Source: Oscheius onirici
Lineage: Eukaryota > Nematoda > Chromadorea > Rhabditida > Rhabditidae
Length of the DNA stretch: 64,000 nt
Assembly (NCBI GenBank): GCA_932521025.1
Contig: OW051468.1
Coordinates: forward strand, 2,170,064 to 2,234,063
Direction: 5' to 3'
The stretch's first letter is position 1. Each line of letters begins with the position of its first letter. Made by a program: the position numbers and the translations under genes. The notes beneath the pieces are model-generated. The model was not told the DNA's origin. It made no database searches and worked only from the letters and a program-made list of their open reading frames with translations. Of this stretch, positions 1 through 10,800 are shown one piece after another.

Positions 1-558
1 TCAGATGGCCTTGCTCACTCTCAAGTTCATTCATCTTCGACCGGCCCTGCTCCTCTCTTCTTTCAAGCCGCACACGACATTACGGAACAAGTAGAAAGAA
101 GTCGCTCTGTCGTCATCGGTAATCTTCGTGAAGACCTTTCGCTGTGCCCTCAAGCTCAGGTCGATCGAGACGTCCAACTCGTCAGAAGCATGCTCAACGA
201 TCTGAATGTTCAAGTCGCTCCAGTCTCTGTCTACAGGATGGGCAAGCCCTCGCCTACCAAGCCCCGGTTAGTCAAGGTTGTTTTAACTAACTCTTCTTCC
301 CATAAATCTTTCATTACAAATTCTCGTTTCGTCCCAAAAACCCTTTTCCGCGGCTGTTTTATTCGACCTTCTCTTTCCCGCCAAGAACGTTCCCAACTTT
401 ATCGCCCTTCTCCTTCCTCTCTCCCTTCAAAGCCGTCTTCCTCCACGCCCTTCCCTCCTTCTACTTCACGTCCTTTCACTTCCCTCAGCCATCCTGTACG
501 TTATTTTAACTTTCCTACTGCCCATTTACCCACCAAACCGCTTTATTCTTTTCAATAA
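1..558 (+). pseudogene. LINE ORF1-like remnant
   Basis: Frame 1 is open from the window edge to a stop at 556-558. The stretch around residues 45-100 contains SVVIGNLRED and VYRMGKPSPTKPRLVKV, resembling the RNA-binding (RRM-like) part of LINE ORF1 proteins. The tail after residue 130 is Ser/Pro-rich. The start lies outside the window. It is part of the dead LINE, not a host gene. Confidence 0.6.
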
Positions 559-596
559 CTTCTCCGCGGCCTAAATCTATCTCAGATTCCACTCTT

Positions 597-1260
597 TTGC
601 AAATATCTCATACAAACATCAGATCTCTTACCAAAAATCTCTCCTTCTTGGCTCTAAAACTTTCTAATTCGCGTTTCGATCTTGTCTTGTTGACTGAAAC
701 CTATCTCAACTCCTCTATCAACGACTTTTCCGCACTAGGTCCCCTCTCTCCCCATTTCTCCATCATTCGCAGTGACCGAAAACGTAAAAAGGGTGGAGGT
801 GTATGAATTCTTGCGAGAAAATCCTATCTTTACACAAAAATATTCGCAGAATCCGTCCCCAATACCTACGAAATACTTGTTGCTGATTTCATCTCCGAAA
901 TTTCTCCTCTCAGGGTAATTTTAATCTATAGATGTCCCAGCTGTCAAATCACTCTCTCTAAACAATTATTTAAAGCTATCAGCGATTTTGCCTCCACGGA
1001 AAAAATCTCTATCCTGGCTGGAGACTTCAACCTCCCTCAAATACAGTGGACCGCGAATCCAGCATTTCCCGATGAAGTTTCGCGTGAAATACAGCAAATG
1101 ATGCACGTCCTGGGCCAAAAACAAATTGTCATACAAAATACCCGAAATTCCAACATCTTAGACCTAATTTTTGTCTCCGAAACCCTTCCAACCAAAAGCT
1201 TCCTTTGTACACCTCCTATAGATTCTTCCGACCATAATTTTTGCTCTTTTAGTGTCCCGT
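597..1260 (+). pseudogene. LINE AP-endonuclease domain remnant
   Basis: The frame shows the usual order of APE endonuclease motifs: NIRSL near the start, LTETYLN, GGGV, then AGDFNLPQIQW near 1015-1050, and DSSDHNF near 1220-1240. One in-frame TGA at 807-809 interrupts it just after GGGV. The product would nick target DNA for reverse transcription. The following linker (about 1290-1390) has the expected aromatic pattern but then runs straight into thumb sequence, so the copy is dead. Confidence 0.75.
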
Positions 1261-1389
1261 TATCTATATGTACAAATCCAACCCCTAGCTTGCGCTTTGA
1301 CTTCAAAAACGCCGATTTTCTGGGATTTTTCACCTCATTACATGATTTCGACTGGCACTACTTTTTGGTTATTGCTCTACAGTCGTTCG

Positions 1390-1980
1390 AACTTTCAACC
1401 TATTCCGATCCATCAAAACTTCCGACGTCCAAATCTGGACAAGAGTTTACAAATTCGGCCTATCCTAGAATTCGGCCAGACTATTCTCAACGGAGATCCC
1501 CAAATCGATAAAATTTTAGAAAGTGGCCAAAATGATTTTACTCGCAAACTCTTCTTCCGCCAGGGTCGATTTTCATACCTAAATATTCCGCGCTTCCCAT
1601 CTCGTAATAACAACCTACAATTGGAAACCTTAAAAACACGAAGAAACGTAGCTGATCTCAAAATGATCCAAAAAATATTGTCCCCTGAATCCCGCATTGA
1701 CAAAAACCAATTCTTCCAATTTCTTCCCTCGAGAACCCGAGGACCCATCAAAAAAATATTTCTATCTAGGCCCAGAACAAATTTACGCCGCAATTTATTT
1801 TCACACCGAGTCGCCAAGGTTGACCCCCAAACTTTCTTTCCCTGTTGTATATTTTTCCTTACCCCATGTTATATCCCGCGTTTTATTATACCCCAGATTC
1901 CAATATCCTTCCCCTCTTGCCACCCCTTTTATGGCCCTATACCTGTAATTTTCATACAGCCTCATTTCCCCCTCTCATAA
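1390..1980 (+). pseudogene. LINE ORF2 C-terminal (thumb and tail) remnant
   Basis: Shows RPILEFGQTILNGD (about 1455-1500), then RRNVADLKMIQKIL, RTRGPIKKIF and LFSHRVAKV, the conserved C-terminal part of jockey/CR1-type reverse transcriptases after the catalytic core. The beginning of the thumb is in a neighbouring frame, so at least one frameshift lies near 1440-1460. No YxDD or FADD block precedes it. The frame stops at 1978-1980, shortly before the (AAAT)n tail. Confidence 0.7.
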
Positions 1981-2238
1981 ACTTCGCCTATGTTCATCAT
2001 AGAAATAAATAAATAAATAAGACAGTGACAAGGGAAGAACGAAGGGACAGTAGGGCTGAGACTCACTAAAGCTAGGAATGGGTACCAAATAGTTTTTTTG
2101 GGGAGTCAGGGAGAGTGACTGGAGGAGAGTAACAAAGGAATGAAAGGAATGAAAGGGAATCCACGACTAGGGCTCCGTGACAGACCGATATCATGGATTC
2201 CTACTTTAGCCCTGGAAGGGCGTTGCTAACATTGTACT

Positions 2239-2380
2239 GTTCAAACATTACAGGAACTGTGAGACTAGAAGTGACTCAAATAGTACACTGTTCAGGTAGT
2301 ACATGGACTGGGAGATATTGTCCAGACAGGTTGTTCAGATATGATAAAGGTGTACCAACAGTACATGGACTGTGAGACTA
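2239..2380. repeat. Degenerate ~145-170 bp repeat unit, left copy
   Basis: The stretch beginning GTTCAAACATTAC with GACTGTGAGACTAGAAG, GTACATGGACTG and AAGGTGTACCAACAG reappears in the same order at 3694-3865. The mariner sits between the two copies. Phrases of this unit (GTCCAGACAGTAC, TGTTCAGAC) recur down to about 3920. No coding signal was found. Confidence 0.65.
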
Positions 2381-3660
2381 CAGGGTGGCCAGAAATTACG
2401 GTAACAGCAGGCGGCGCGCAATTTTTGCATTTTTTGAGTTTTTTTCTCAAAGCATTTCTACTTTCCTTTTTTGTATTTAGTTTTCCACTTATTTTTGTAT
2501 AAATTTAAAGCCTAACATGTTACTTTTTTAGAATGACTAAGGCATCAGTATATCGAGGATCTATCATCCAGTTACATCGCGAAGGACTTCAGGCGTGTGA
2601 GATTGCTAGACGTCTTAAAGTATCAAGAAAGCTTGTATCTACTTCTATTCGACGTTTCAATGAGCTGGGAACAAATGACAATCGTTTTGGACGAGGAAGA
2701 CCTGCAACAATTGTCACCAGAGCCAATATCAAGAAGGTCCGCGCTAAGATTCGATACGACCCGCAGCGTTCCCTTCGTAGTTTGTCGAAAGAAATGGGCA
2801 TTAAAAGAACATCGCTGCAAACTATCGTTGGAGTAAAGATGAATAAGAAAGCCTACAAGCTTGGAACAGCACAATTCCTTTCCAACATCACAAAAAGCAA
2901 GAGAAAGGACCGTTGCAAGAAGATGTTTACTCGATTTCGGAATGGAAAGCATTTGACGATTGTCTTCACAGATGAAAAAATATTTACAGTCGAAGCTGTC
3001 GTGAACAAGCAGAACAATCGAATTTACGCAAGTAAGAAGCCCACAATTGCTGTTCAAAAGACTTCTCATCCTGCTTCCGTGATGATTTTCGCCGGCATCA
3101 CTTCCGACGGCAAAATTCCTCTGATCTTCGTTCCACAGGGAGTGAACAGCGCTAACTATTTGGATGTTTTAAAGCAAGAATTACTTCCCTGGGTTCAAAA
3201 CCACTTCGGTAATCGCCAATGGACGCTTCAACAAGACGGAGCTCCAGCTCACAAAGCAAAGATTGTCCAAACGTGGTGTCAGCAGTCTCTCCCGTCTTTC
3301 ATCTCATTCCAAGAGTGGCCCCCTTCATCCCCTGATCTCAATCCAATGGATTTCTCTGTCTGGTCCGTTCTGGAATCGACAGCATGCAAAAAACCTCATC
3401 CAAATGTGGATTCGCATAAAGAGAGTACTGCTCAAAGCCTGGGACGAGCTGGACGGCGCCTATCTACACGCCACCGTCAATGCATTCCCAAAACGTCTTC
3501 GAGCCTGTGTCGACGCAGATGGCGGCCATTTCGAGATGTAAATGTGTTTCTTGTTCAGAATTTTGTTATAAACATTTCTATATATTTCAAATTTTAATAG
3601 CAATTTTTTCTTGCTTAGTTGGAGTTTGTTATCTTGTTACCGTAATTTCTGGCCACCCTG
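2381..3660 (+). mobile_element. maT-type (DD37D) Tc1/mariner transposon, nearly whole
   Basis: A 1280 bp element with perfect 25 bp terminal inverted repeats (2381-2405 and 3636-3660, outer end CAGGGTGGCCAG) and a TA target duplication at 2379-2380 and 3661-3662. It carries one transposase gene. The identical ends and single visible coding defect suggest a recent insertion. The host site is a degenerate repeat: the flanks GACTGTGAGAC-TA and TA-GAA rejoin into a phrase present intact at 2258 and 3712. Confidence 0.95.
2533..3541 (+). CDS. maT/mariner transposase (one frameshift near the C-terminus)
   Basis: DDE/D transposase that would cut and paste its own element. The N-terminal third is a helix-turn-helix pair (YRGSIIQLHREGLQACEIA, then RRLKVSRKLV). 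Catalytic acids lie in VFTDEKIF, LQQDGAPAHKA and WPPSSPDLNPMDFSVW. Counting 37 residues between the last two (QQD to NPMD) gives the DD37D signature of the maT clade, known from nematodes and insects. After SVWSVLE the conserved C-terminal segment (LLKAWDEL, AFPKRLRA, DADGGHFEM) continues in the next frame from about 3420 and stops at 3539-3541, so a 1-nt indel lies around 3418-3425. The original frame runs on to 3597 with nonsense sequence. Otherwise intact. Confidence 0.9.
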
Positions 3661-3693
3661 TAGAAACGGACGATATAGTACATAGTACAGGCG

Positions 3694-3865
3694 TTCAAAC
3701 ATTACTGGGACTGTGAGACTAGAAGTGACTCCGATAGTACAGAGATACACTGTTCAAGCAGTACATGGACTGGAATACATGGTCCAGACAGTACAGGTCA
3801 TAGTTGTTCAGACATTATAAAGGTGTACCAACAGTACATGGATTTTTAGACTAGAAATGGCCCAT
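3694..3865. repeat. Degenerate ~145-170 bp repeat unit, right copy
   Basis: Second copy of the unit at 2239-2380, with the same order of phrases. It contains extra bases (GAGATACAC) that make it longer. Further fragments run to about 3920, directly upstream of the first visible exon of the LOTUS-Tudor gene. Confidence 0.6.
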
Positions 3866-3976
3866 ACAGTACAGAGTATAGATGTTCAGACAGAACAGGG
3901 ACTAAGAGTGAGATTCAGACAGTGCGAGGCATTGCCAAAAAAACCCAGACAGACAATTTTCAATCCATTCTTTCAG

Positions 3977-6900
3977 CGACTGCTATGGACCTCTGGCCGA
4001 CGTTACCAGTTTCGGGAAGGGCTATAGGACTGTGGACGATCTCATGGGCAATCATCCCGACATCTTCATCAAAGTCAGTTCCTTCATCCGTCCCAAGACT
4101 CTCTTTAGAGCTACTTAGGATATACTCCGAATCTCACTTCTCTCAGTGCTGTGGAACGAACAAACCTCCAAAACATGATCGACGCTAACAAGGGAAAAAG
4201 AAACGGGTCTCGTGGAGGAGGAGGATCAGCCAGCAGAGGACGCGGCGGCAGTTTCACCGGTGCTGGAAGAGGACGCGGTCAGGCCAGAGGCGACTCCTTA
4301 TCGAGCTTCACGAACAATAATCGTGGCAGAGGAGCTTTTTCAAACAACAACCGAACCTTTAATTCTGGACAAAACTTCGGGAATACCAGCTCCTTCAACT
4401 CTGGAAGTAGTTTCCAGGGAGACAGAAATACTTTTGGACCCGGCTCGACTTTTGGACAGGAGAGTGGAAGCACCTTCGGATCGGGAACCTACAAGTACGA
4501 TCGTAACGAGACCAGAGAGAGCTTTTCGGGAGCTTCATTCCGGAACAATGATTGGAATAATGGACAGAATGAGAATGCTCAGAACTGGGGAAAAAACGAC
4601 AGCTATAACGTGCAGGAGAACAGAGGATACGGTAGGTTTTGGGGAGGTTCCATTCCTAAACTAACAGAAAGTTAGAGTCCGAGACGATTTCTAGATGATA
4701 GTGCAGAGACAGAAGACTTTCCTGTATGTAAGTAGAGTAGACAAGAGACTAGAAGTTTCTGGAGAGACTACTGCCAAAGTAGCTACAAGAGAACAAGAAT
4801 TTGAGCAAAACCTGTCAAACTTTAGCTTCTCCAAATCCTTCAAAAATTTGAAAATGCTCTCGTGTCTGTGTCTGTCTGAAGCTCTAATTGGCAATTATTA
4901 ACGGAGTTTTGTGAAGATCCGATGAAAGTTGCTCTTTTGTTATCTTCAAAACAACAAATTCATTTAGTCACTTTGGCGAAAAAATAGTTAGGGGAGCATT
5001 GGTCCAGTTTGGGTAGATTTTTGGGGGTTACTTTTAGATGAGTATGTTTGTTGGGGAAAAAATAACCAAAGGACAGTGATACAGAGTGTCAGACTTTGCA
5101 AAAGAAGGGAATTTTTATCTCTAGCACTGAAAAGGTAACCTTGTTATGTAATCTCTAGATATGTTTGTGCTCTTTCAAAAAAACTTGTTTTTAGTTGTTT
5201 TTAACTGACTCTGAACAGTAGTTCTCTCGTAGTCAGAGAGTGAGGGGGAAAGTAACTGTCTAGTAAAGCTCACTTTTTTAGGACAAACCGACTGGAACCA
5301 GGAACCTGATCAGAACCGAGGAAGCTTCCAGAACCAGTACAGAGATGAGGACAGGAACCAGGGTAGGTTCGGGAGAATCAGAGACAGAGTATTGGGAACC
5401 AGACAAAGTAGAGACAATTAGTAGAAACCTTTGAATGTTTAGGTCACAACGACTGGGACCAGCACGATGACAGAGACCGCTTCCAGAACAATCAGAGGGA
5501 TGAGGACAATCGTCTAGGCCTAGGTGGGTGGCAGACGTTAGTGGGTGGCAGTCCTCAGATAGTACGAAATACATAGACAAGCTCAAAATTTGCAGGCAAC
5601 TTCGGCTACAATGAGAGTAGAAACGATCAGTGGCCGCATGATCGTTACCAGGAGGAGAATCGAGAGCCACAGATGTCCTCTACTCCTAAGCCTTTCGAGC
5701 ATGACTCTCGTTCTGCCTTCTCGCGTCCGGACACTTCCACGCCTCCTGGCCTCGTCCGACCAGGACTGAGACTCACTCCTCCTCCGGGTTATAAGCAGCC
5801 ACAGCAAGAAACGAATCGTTTCATTCCTCCTTCCGGTTTTGATTTTCCTCAAGTAAGAAAGTCATTCGAAGTATTTTGAATGATTTTTCTAGAATCAGCC
5901 CAGTGTCTTTGAACAGACGCAGACAGTTTTTGAAGCTCCCATAGAGCCGTCTACTGTTCCGAACGCGAGAGAAGTCACTCTTGCCGTCTTGAACGAATTG
6001 AGGAGCAGATGGCCGAATACGGTAGAAGAATCGGAACTTGTGAATCTTCTGAAGGGAAAAGAACGGTAGGTTTTTTTCTCTCTCTATCTTCTAATGATCC
6101 CAGTTCCAGATTCGAAATAATCGTACGCGGAACGCGAGAAGCAAGGGACAGGCATCAGACAACTCTTGTCAAGAAGCTGAAAAAGTCAGAATTCAAGCCA
6201 TACTACCATCTTCTCGAGACGCAACAAGGCAAAGAGTACTTGTTTTTAGCTGGTCATCCTACTGGTCAAAGTCAGACGGATCTCGAAGATAATACTCGGG
6301 ACATGGTCGCCAACTATCTCTTCGTTAACAATACAACTGAGATCGAGCGTCTGGCTTTCATGTTGGGAATTGAAGAGCAGGACGGCTTAACTGCAGTTGA
6401 ATGGCTCGCGAAGACTCTCGAGGCGGCTAACCTGAGGGATCCTGTTTTGCATTTTGGTCAGGAGAGAGGACCAAACATGAGTAAGTTATTGAGAGGGACA
6501 GAGGGACAGAGGGACAGTCTCGGTTACGGAACACTTTCAGCTGTCTCTGTAATCCGTGTATCCTCTTACCTCAACTACGTTCCGATTCTTCCCACCGCTC
6601 TGATGACAGATGAGCAGAAGGCCGCTGCTCTGGCTCAATCAGAGGAAGTACAGGAGATCGAGAGACTGTCGCCAATTGACACGGAAGATCTTCTCCAGAT
6701 GACTAGAAAGATGTTCACGGAGGCAGCTGAAAACGGGAAGAGAGTCTTTGAGCCAGACTACAAGCCTCTGTCTACTGTAGTGACGGAGGGAAGAGACTAT
6801 CCGACGGGAGTCTTCCAGGCGATCATTACCGACGCTCTTGACCTTCAGACCTTTTGGATCATGACGGAAGAGGACGACCAAGTGTACCAAAGGCTGAAAA

Positions 6901-7777
6901 AGGAGATGCTGTGAGTTGAATTCGTATTTGAAAGGGAATCTTTTTAGGGACCTCTACGAAACTCAGGACTATCCAGTCTACAGTCCAAAAGTCGGAGAAG
7001 TGGTAGCCTTCTATAAGCCCAAAGGGAAAGAAGGCTATGAGTACCTGAGAGGCGTGGTCCTGGAGAAGAACAGAAGACAGGTGAGGGCTTATTCAGTTAC
7101 TTTTGAAGGAAAGGTTACTGTAGATTTGTTCGTGTCGGGACCAACCACGCCAATCCTTTAAATTTTGAGGTTAATTTTAGCATTTTCAAGTTTTTAGTCG
7201 TGTTGATCTGACTAGTAAAGAAAAATTCTAAAACAGTCCCAGAATTTAAAGGACTGGCTCGATTGGTCCCACCACGAAGAAATCTACAGTAACTTTCGTT
7301 CTGGACAGAACATGAACTGGAAGAGAGACAGAGAGCTCATTTTCAGCTGAGACTGTTCGCCATCGATGAAGGTTGTCATCACGATGCCTGGTCCGAGGAA
7401 ATCTACAAGCTGCCGGACTACTTTTCCGAGCTTCCTTACTTGGTTGCGAGGTGCTCCGTAGGCAACTTTGAAGTCGCTACGGATCCGGATACGCGCCAAG
7501 ACTTTGAGAAAGCTGAGAAGGAGGAATGTGAGCACATGCTGAACACGATCGGCAACATCAGGATCAGACATGCGGTAAGTTCGGGAAAGACAGAGGGACA
7601 GACAGAGAGACAGGGACAGAGAGTCAGAGAGACAGAGAGACTGGGACACAGAGAGACTAATCCCTCCAATTTCAGGCCCATGACCATCTGATCGTCGACG
7701 TCGTGTTCACCTACAACGGCGTGACCTACAATCTTCCCGAAGATCACACGCGTAAAAACCAGATCGTGTTGATTTAA
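3977..7777 (+). CDS. LOTUS and Tudor domain protein (LOTR-1/TDRD5/TDRD7-like), 5' incomplete
   Basis: Germ-granule type protein: LOTUS domains bind RNA or DEAD-box helicases and Tudor domains bind dimethyl-arginine (family knowledge). Eleven exons join in frame (about 804 residues): 3977-4073, 4109-4631, 5282-5362, 5443-5523, 5596-5852, 5893-6065, 6110-6480, 6541-6910, 6948-7080, 7347-7574, 7676-7777. The first exon starts inside a LOTUS domain (FGKGYRTVDDLMGNHPDIF), so the start lies further 5', probably beyond the window. Next come an RG/FG/SN-rich low-complexity stretch, Asp/Asn/Gln-rich short exons, a Pro-rich part, and a helical segment (VTLAVLNELRSRWP). The C-terminus is an extended Tudor domain: GVFQAIITDALDLQTFWIM, KVGEVVAFYKPKGKEGYEYL, LRLFAIDEG. 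Introns are as short as 35-44 nt. It ends 42 bp from the convergent strumpellin stop. Confidence 0.85.
4840..5150. repeat. Dispersed repeat family R, copy 1 (intronic)
   Basis: In the 650-nt intron 4632-5281. CTGTCTGAAGCTCTAATTGG, GTGAAGATCCGA and, further on, AAAAGAAGGGAA with TCTAGC recur in the same order at about 57400-57650. The first phrase also recurs near 63145 and 63805. Function unknown; probably a decayed non-autonomous element. Confidence 0.5.
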
Positions 7778-7815
7778 TCGTTGTCCATAAAGATATCCAG
7801 TTTTTAATGTCCCGT

Positions 7816-7821
7816 TTTATT
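7816..7821 (-). terminator. AATAAA poly(A) signal of strumpellin gene
   Basis: AATAAA on the minus strand, overlapping the TAA stop at 7820-7822. The opposing gene has a weaker signal (ATAAAG) near 7789. The two 3' ends are therefore practically shared. Confidence 0.6.
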
Positions 7822-10800
7822 ACAACATTATCTTTGTCAGTAGTTCTTCGTCTACAGTATGACGGAATTTTTTGACTCTCGACTGTGTCTCCTTGAGTTT
7901 CCGCACCAGATCACAGAATTGATCCCAGTAGCGAAGATGCTCGGCGATTACCCGAAGTCCAGTTAGGAAGGACGTCTCACAGAGTCCTTTGGGTCCTGAA
8001 GACTCTCTATTATTCCCATATTATCTCTCAGACTCTCAGTCTCAGTCTCTCGACTCACCGACTCTGGAAGCCGTTGTGATCAGTACAGCAAGTAGACTGA
8101 ATAGAGAGTTGGCCGGTATGTGTCCCGTAGTAGGCAGAAGTATTCTACTGCTGACCAGACCCAGTCTCTGACTCAGAGAGATCACCAAACTTGAGGAAGT
8201 CGGTAGTGATTTGGGATTGCACAGTAGGGATCTGTTGGTTCCCTGGACAGCATCATAGAGGACAGTTGCTCTGACTCTCGAAGATTGCATTTTGGATTGG
8301 AGCAGGAGAGAGTACAGAAGGGAGAGTTGGCCGACCTGAAACAAGTCTAGTCTCTCTGTCTCTGTATCTTCCTTTACCTTCGCTGTCCACAATCCACAGT
8401 TACTCTGCTGAACATCCTTGACAATCTGATCAAACTCTTTCTGAGACAAGAAATCCTCAATGGAGAAACTACCAGTTCCCGCTGAGGCAGATTTCAGGCT
8501 TTGGAAGATGTCTGAACAGTTACTCTACTCTACCCTTTCTTGACCAACCCTTCAGAGTTCCCTTCATATCATTGACTATAGCCTTCTGGATGACTGAATT
8601 AGCCAGACTGGGTATCCACTTCTCAATCAAATCAGTGGTTCTGGAAGAGAGTAGCTCTTTGCCGTACCGTCGCTCCTTCCAAACAATCTCATTGGAAAAG
8701 TAGGTACTGGTCGAGGGATCAGTCAATTTCAGGAGAGAGACATAGATCACGTGGACGAGAGGATCATCCCCAGCCCTGGGAAGAGTCTAGAACAGTCGTC
8801 TTACAATCCCTGTACTCTCTCAAACTCACGCTTCCAGAACAGTCCACCTCCGTCATTTGGTCTTCCAGCTCCTCCCACCAGATCTGATGTCCTTCTACTC
8901 CGAGATGCTCACAGAGATAGATAAAAGCACGATGGAAAGCAGCTAGACCGGCAGAATTCTTGTCCAGAATGGCTTCCAGATCAAAGTTCTTGACCTTGTA
9001 CTCTTTGTCACTGATCCAGAGAAGTCGGGAGAGCTCCTTTCTCAGTTCACGGCGGATTCCTTCCTCTAGAAGCTTCTGGAAGGTAGGGGATTATGTTTGA
9101 GAGACAGAGAATAGTTTTCATCGGATCAGTAGAGTGACAGTTCAGTTACCGAACCCTCTCTCTGTTCTGAACAGTGGACTAGAGCTGGCAAGATTGAACC
9201 CGTCTCTGTTACAAGAAGACAAGGTACTGTAGAAACAGAAAGACAGAGATAGTGAGTAATAGTCACATTCTATACTGTATTATTATCTACTGGGTACCAG
9301 TAACAATCAGATCTGCACTGTTTATGGTTTCTTGTCCAACTGGGATCAGTACGAGAGAACAGTCGGTCAGAAGAAGACATAGAAAGTTACAGTAACTGTT
9401 TGGACTACTCAGTACGGTAGCATGTGTAGTATACTTGGGCAACTCGACTCGAGTCGAGCTGAGCTGGCCTGGCCCGCGAGTAGAGTCGAGTCGACTTCAA
9501 ATTCTTCTATGACGAAAATCTTTTGTTATTTCCCGTTTGTTGAGCCAAATAAACTTTTCACTTTTGTATGTATTGATAAGACTCGACTCGACTCTGGTCG
9601 ACTCCTGAAATGGATTCGAATCGGCTCGTGACTCGACTTTTCGACTCGAGGCCCAAGTATAATGAGCAGGATACGGTAGAACATATACTGTAAGGACTGT
9701 ATTTCCCTGACTCCTTCTTACCGGAAGCAGGGTACTGTAGGAAAAGACAGACAGATAGTTACAGTATTCGTTTGATTTCGGAGAGACTAGACGAACTGCA
9801 CGTTTCTTTACTTACAGAGAGATTACTGTGAGACAGAGACAGAGAGTTACAGTAATTGTCTAGATTTCTCTGATCAGTTTGCAGTAACCCAGAGAGTTCC
9901 AACAATTACTCTATGTTTGTCACCGAGAGAATGAGAGTCTTACCTTTGGATTGACAGTAATCGTTCCAATCTTCCGCAAAGAGAAGCGTGAGACACCGAC
10001 ACTCATGTTCGAAATACTGTGAGTAACTTCAGACAGTTGCATGTTTTCCGAAAAGTCGGCTAGGTCTCTCACCTGAAAGATACCGTAACCCTCACGGGAC
10101 CAAGAGAGAGTACATACCGCCGTCTTCTCAATGACCGGATCCCATTTCTTCTGCAAAGCCGGCAAGACCTTCGTCTTCAGTAGTTGAAAGAGATAATTTG
10201 GCACTGACTGAAGAACATTCCGAAGTCTTTTCTCGAGGAAACATGAATAGGCTCGGCTTAAAAGACTGAACTTTCAGTTAGGTCTTCAAAAAATTGAGAG
10301 TACTCTTTCTTATCCAGAGACCTCAAGCCAGAACTGACTCCGTGGATGGAATGTTCCAATTTTCGGAAAAGGACTCTGACAGGCTGAGTTCGGGTTGAGA
10401 TCAAGAGACGGTCCTGGATTGATGGAACCCAGTCGTCTGGAAAGTATAGAATGGAAAGTCTGTGTCATTCTGTCTCGCTCTGTCCCTCAATTACGCTCAG
10501 TTCATTTTCAACGAGCTCGACTCGACTCGATTCCGGATTCGAATCCGTGTCGAGTCCAGCCAAGTAAAGCATCGATTCTAACGGGCTGTATTTCAATATA
10601 TATTTTGCGTTTTATAGTTGTTTTATAGCAGTATTTTACATTTTCACGCTAGCTTCTGAAACCTTATTCGAAAAAACACCGAAAAATTTCGACTCGACAT
10701 GGTCCACAAGTCGGACTTGAATCGAAATCGAGTCGAGATTTTTTGACCGGACGCCCAAGTATAATGTCAAAGGGACATTAAGGCCAAGCTTTGTAACTCT

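Larger units (their letters stand above)
1..2020 (+). mobile_element. Internally deleted APE-type LINE (non-LTR retrotransposon)
   Basis: Degraded non-LTR retrotransposon copy, 5' end outside the window. In order it holds the end of an ORF1-like frame (to 558), an AP-endonuclease-like region (about 597-1260), the C-terminal thumb and tail of the ORF2 reverse transcriptase (about 1390-1980), and a short (AAAT)n tail at 2003-2020. The palm and fingers of the reverse transcriptase, including the catalytic FADD block, are absent, so endonuclease and thumb are almost adjacent. Jockey/CR1-like clades share this layout but the clade cannot be fixed by eye. It probably lies in a long intron of, or upstream of, the LOTUS-Tudor gene, in the same orientation. 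Confidence 0.8.

Noticed and set aside
1252-1980. Independent host gene from the long frame
   Set aside because: Its readable part is the C-terminal end of a LINE reverse transcriptase, with a change of frame and a LINE-type tail just downstream.
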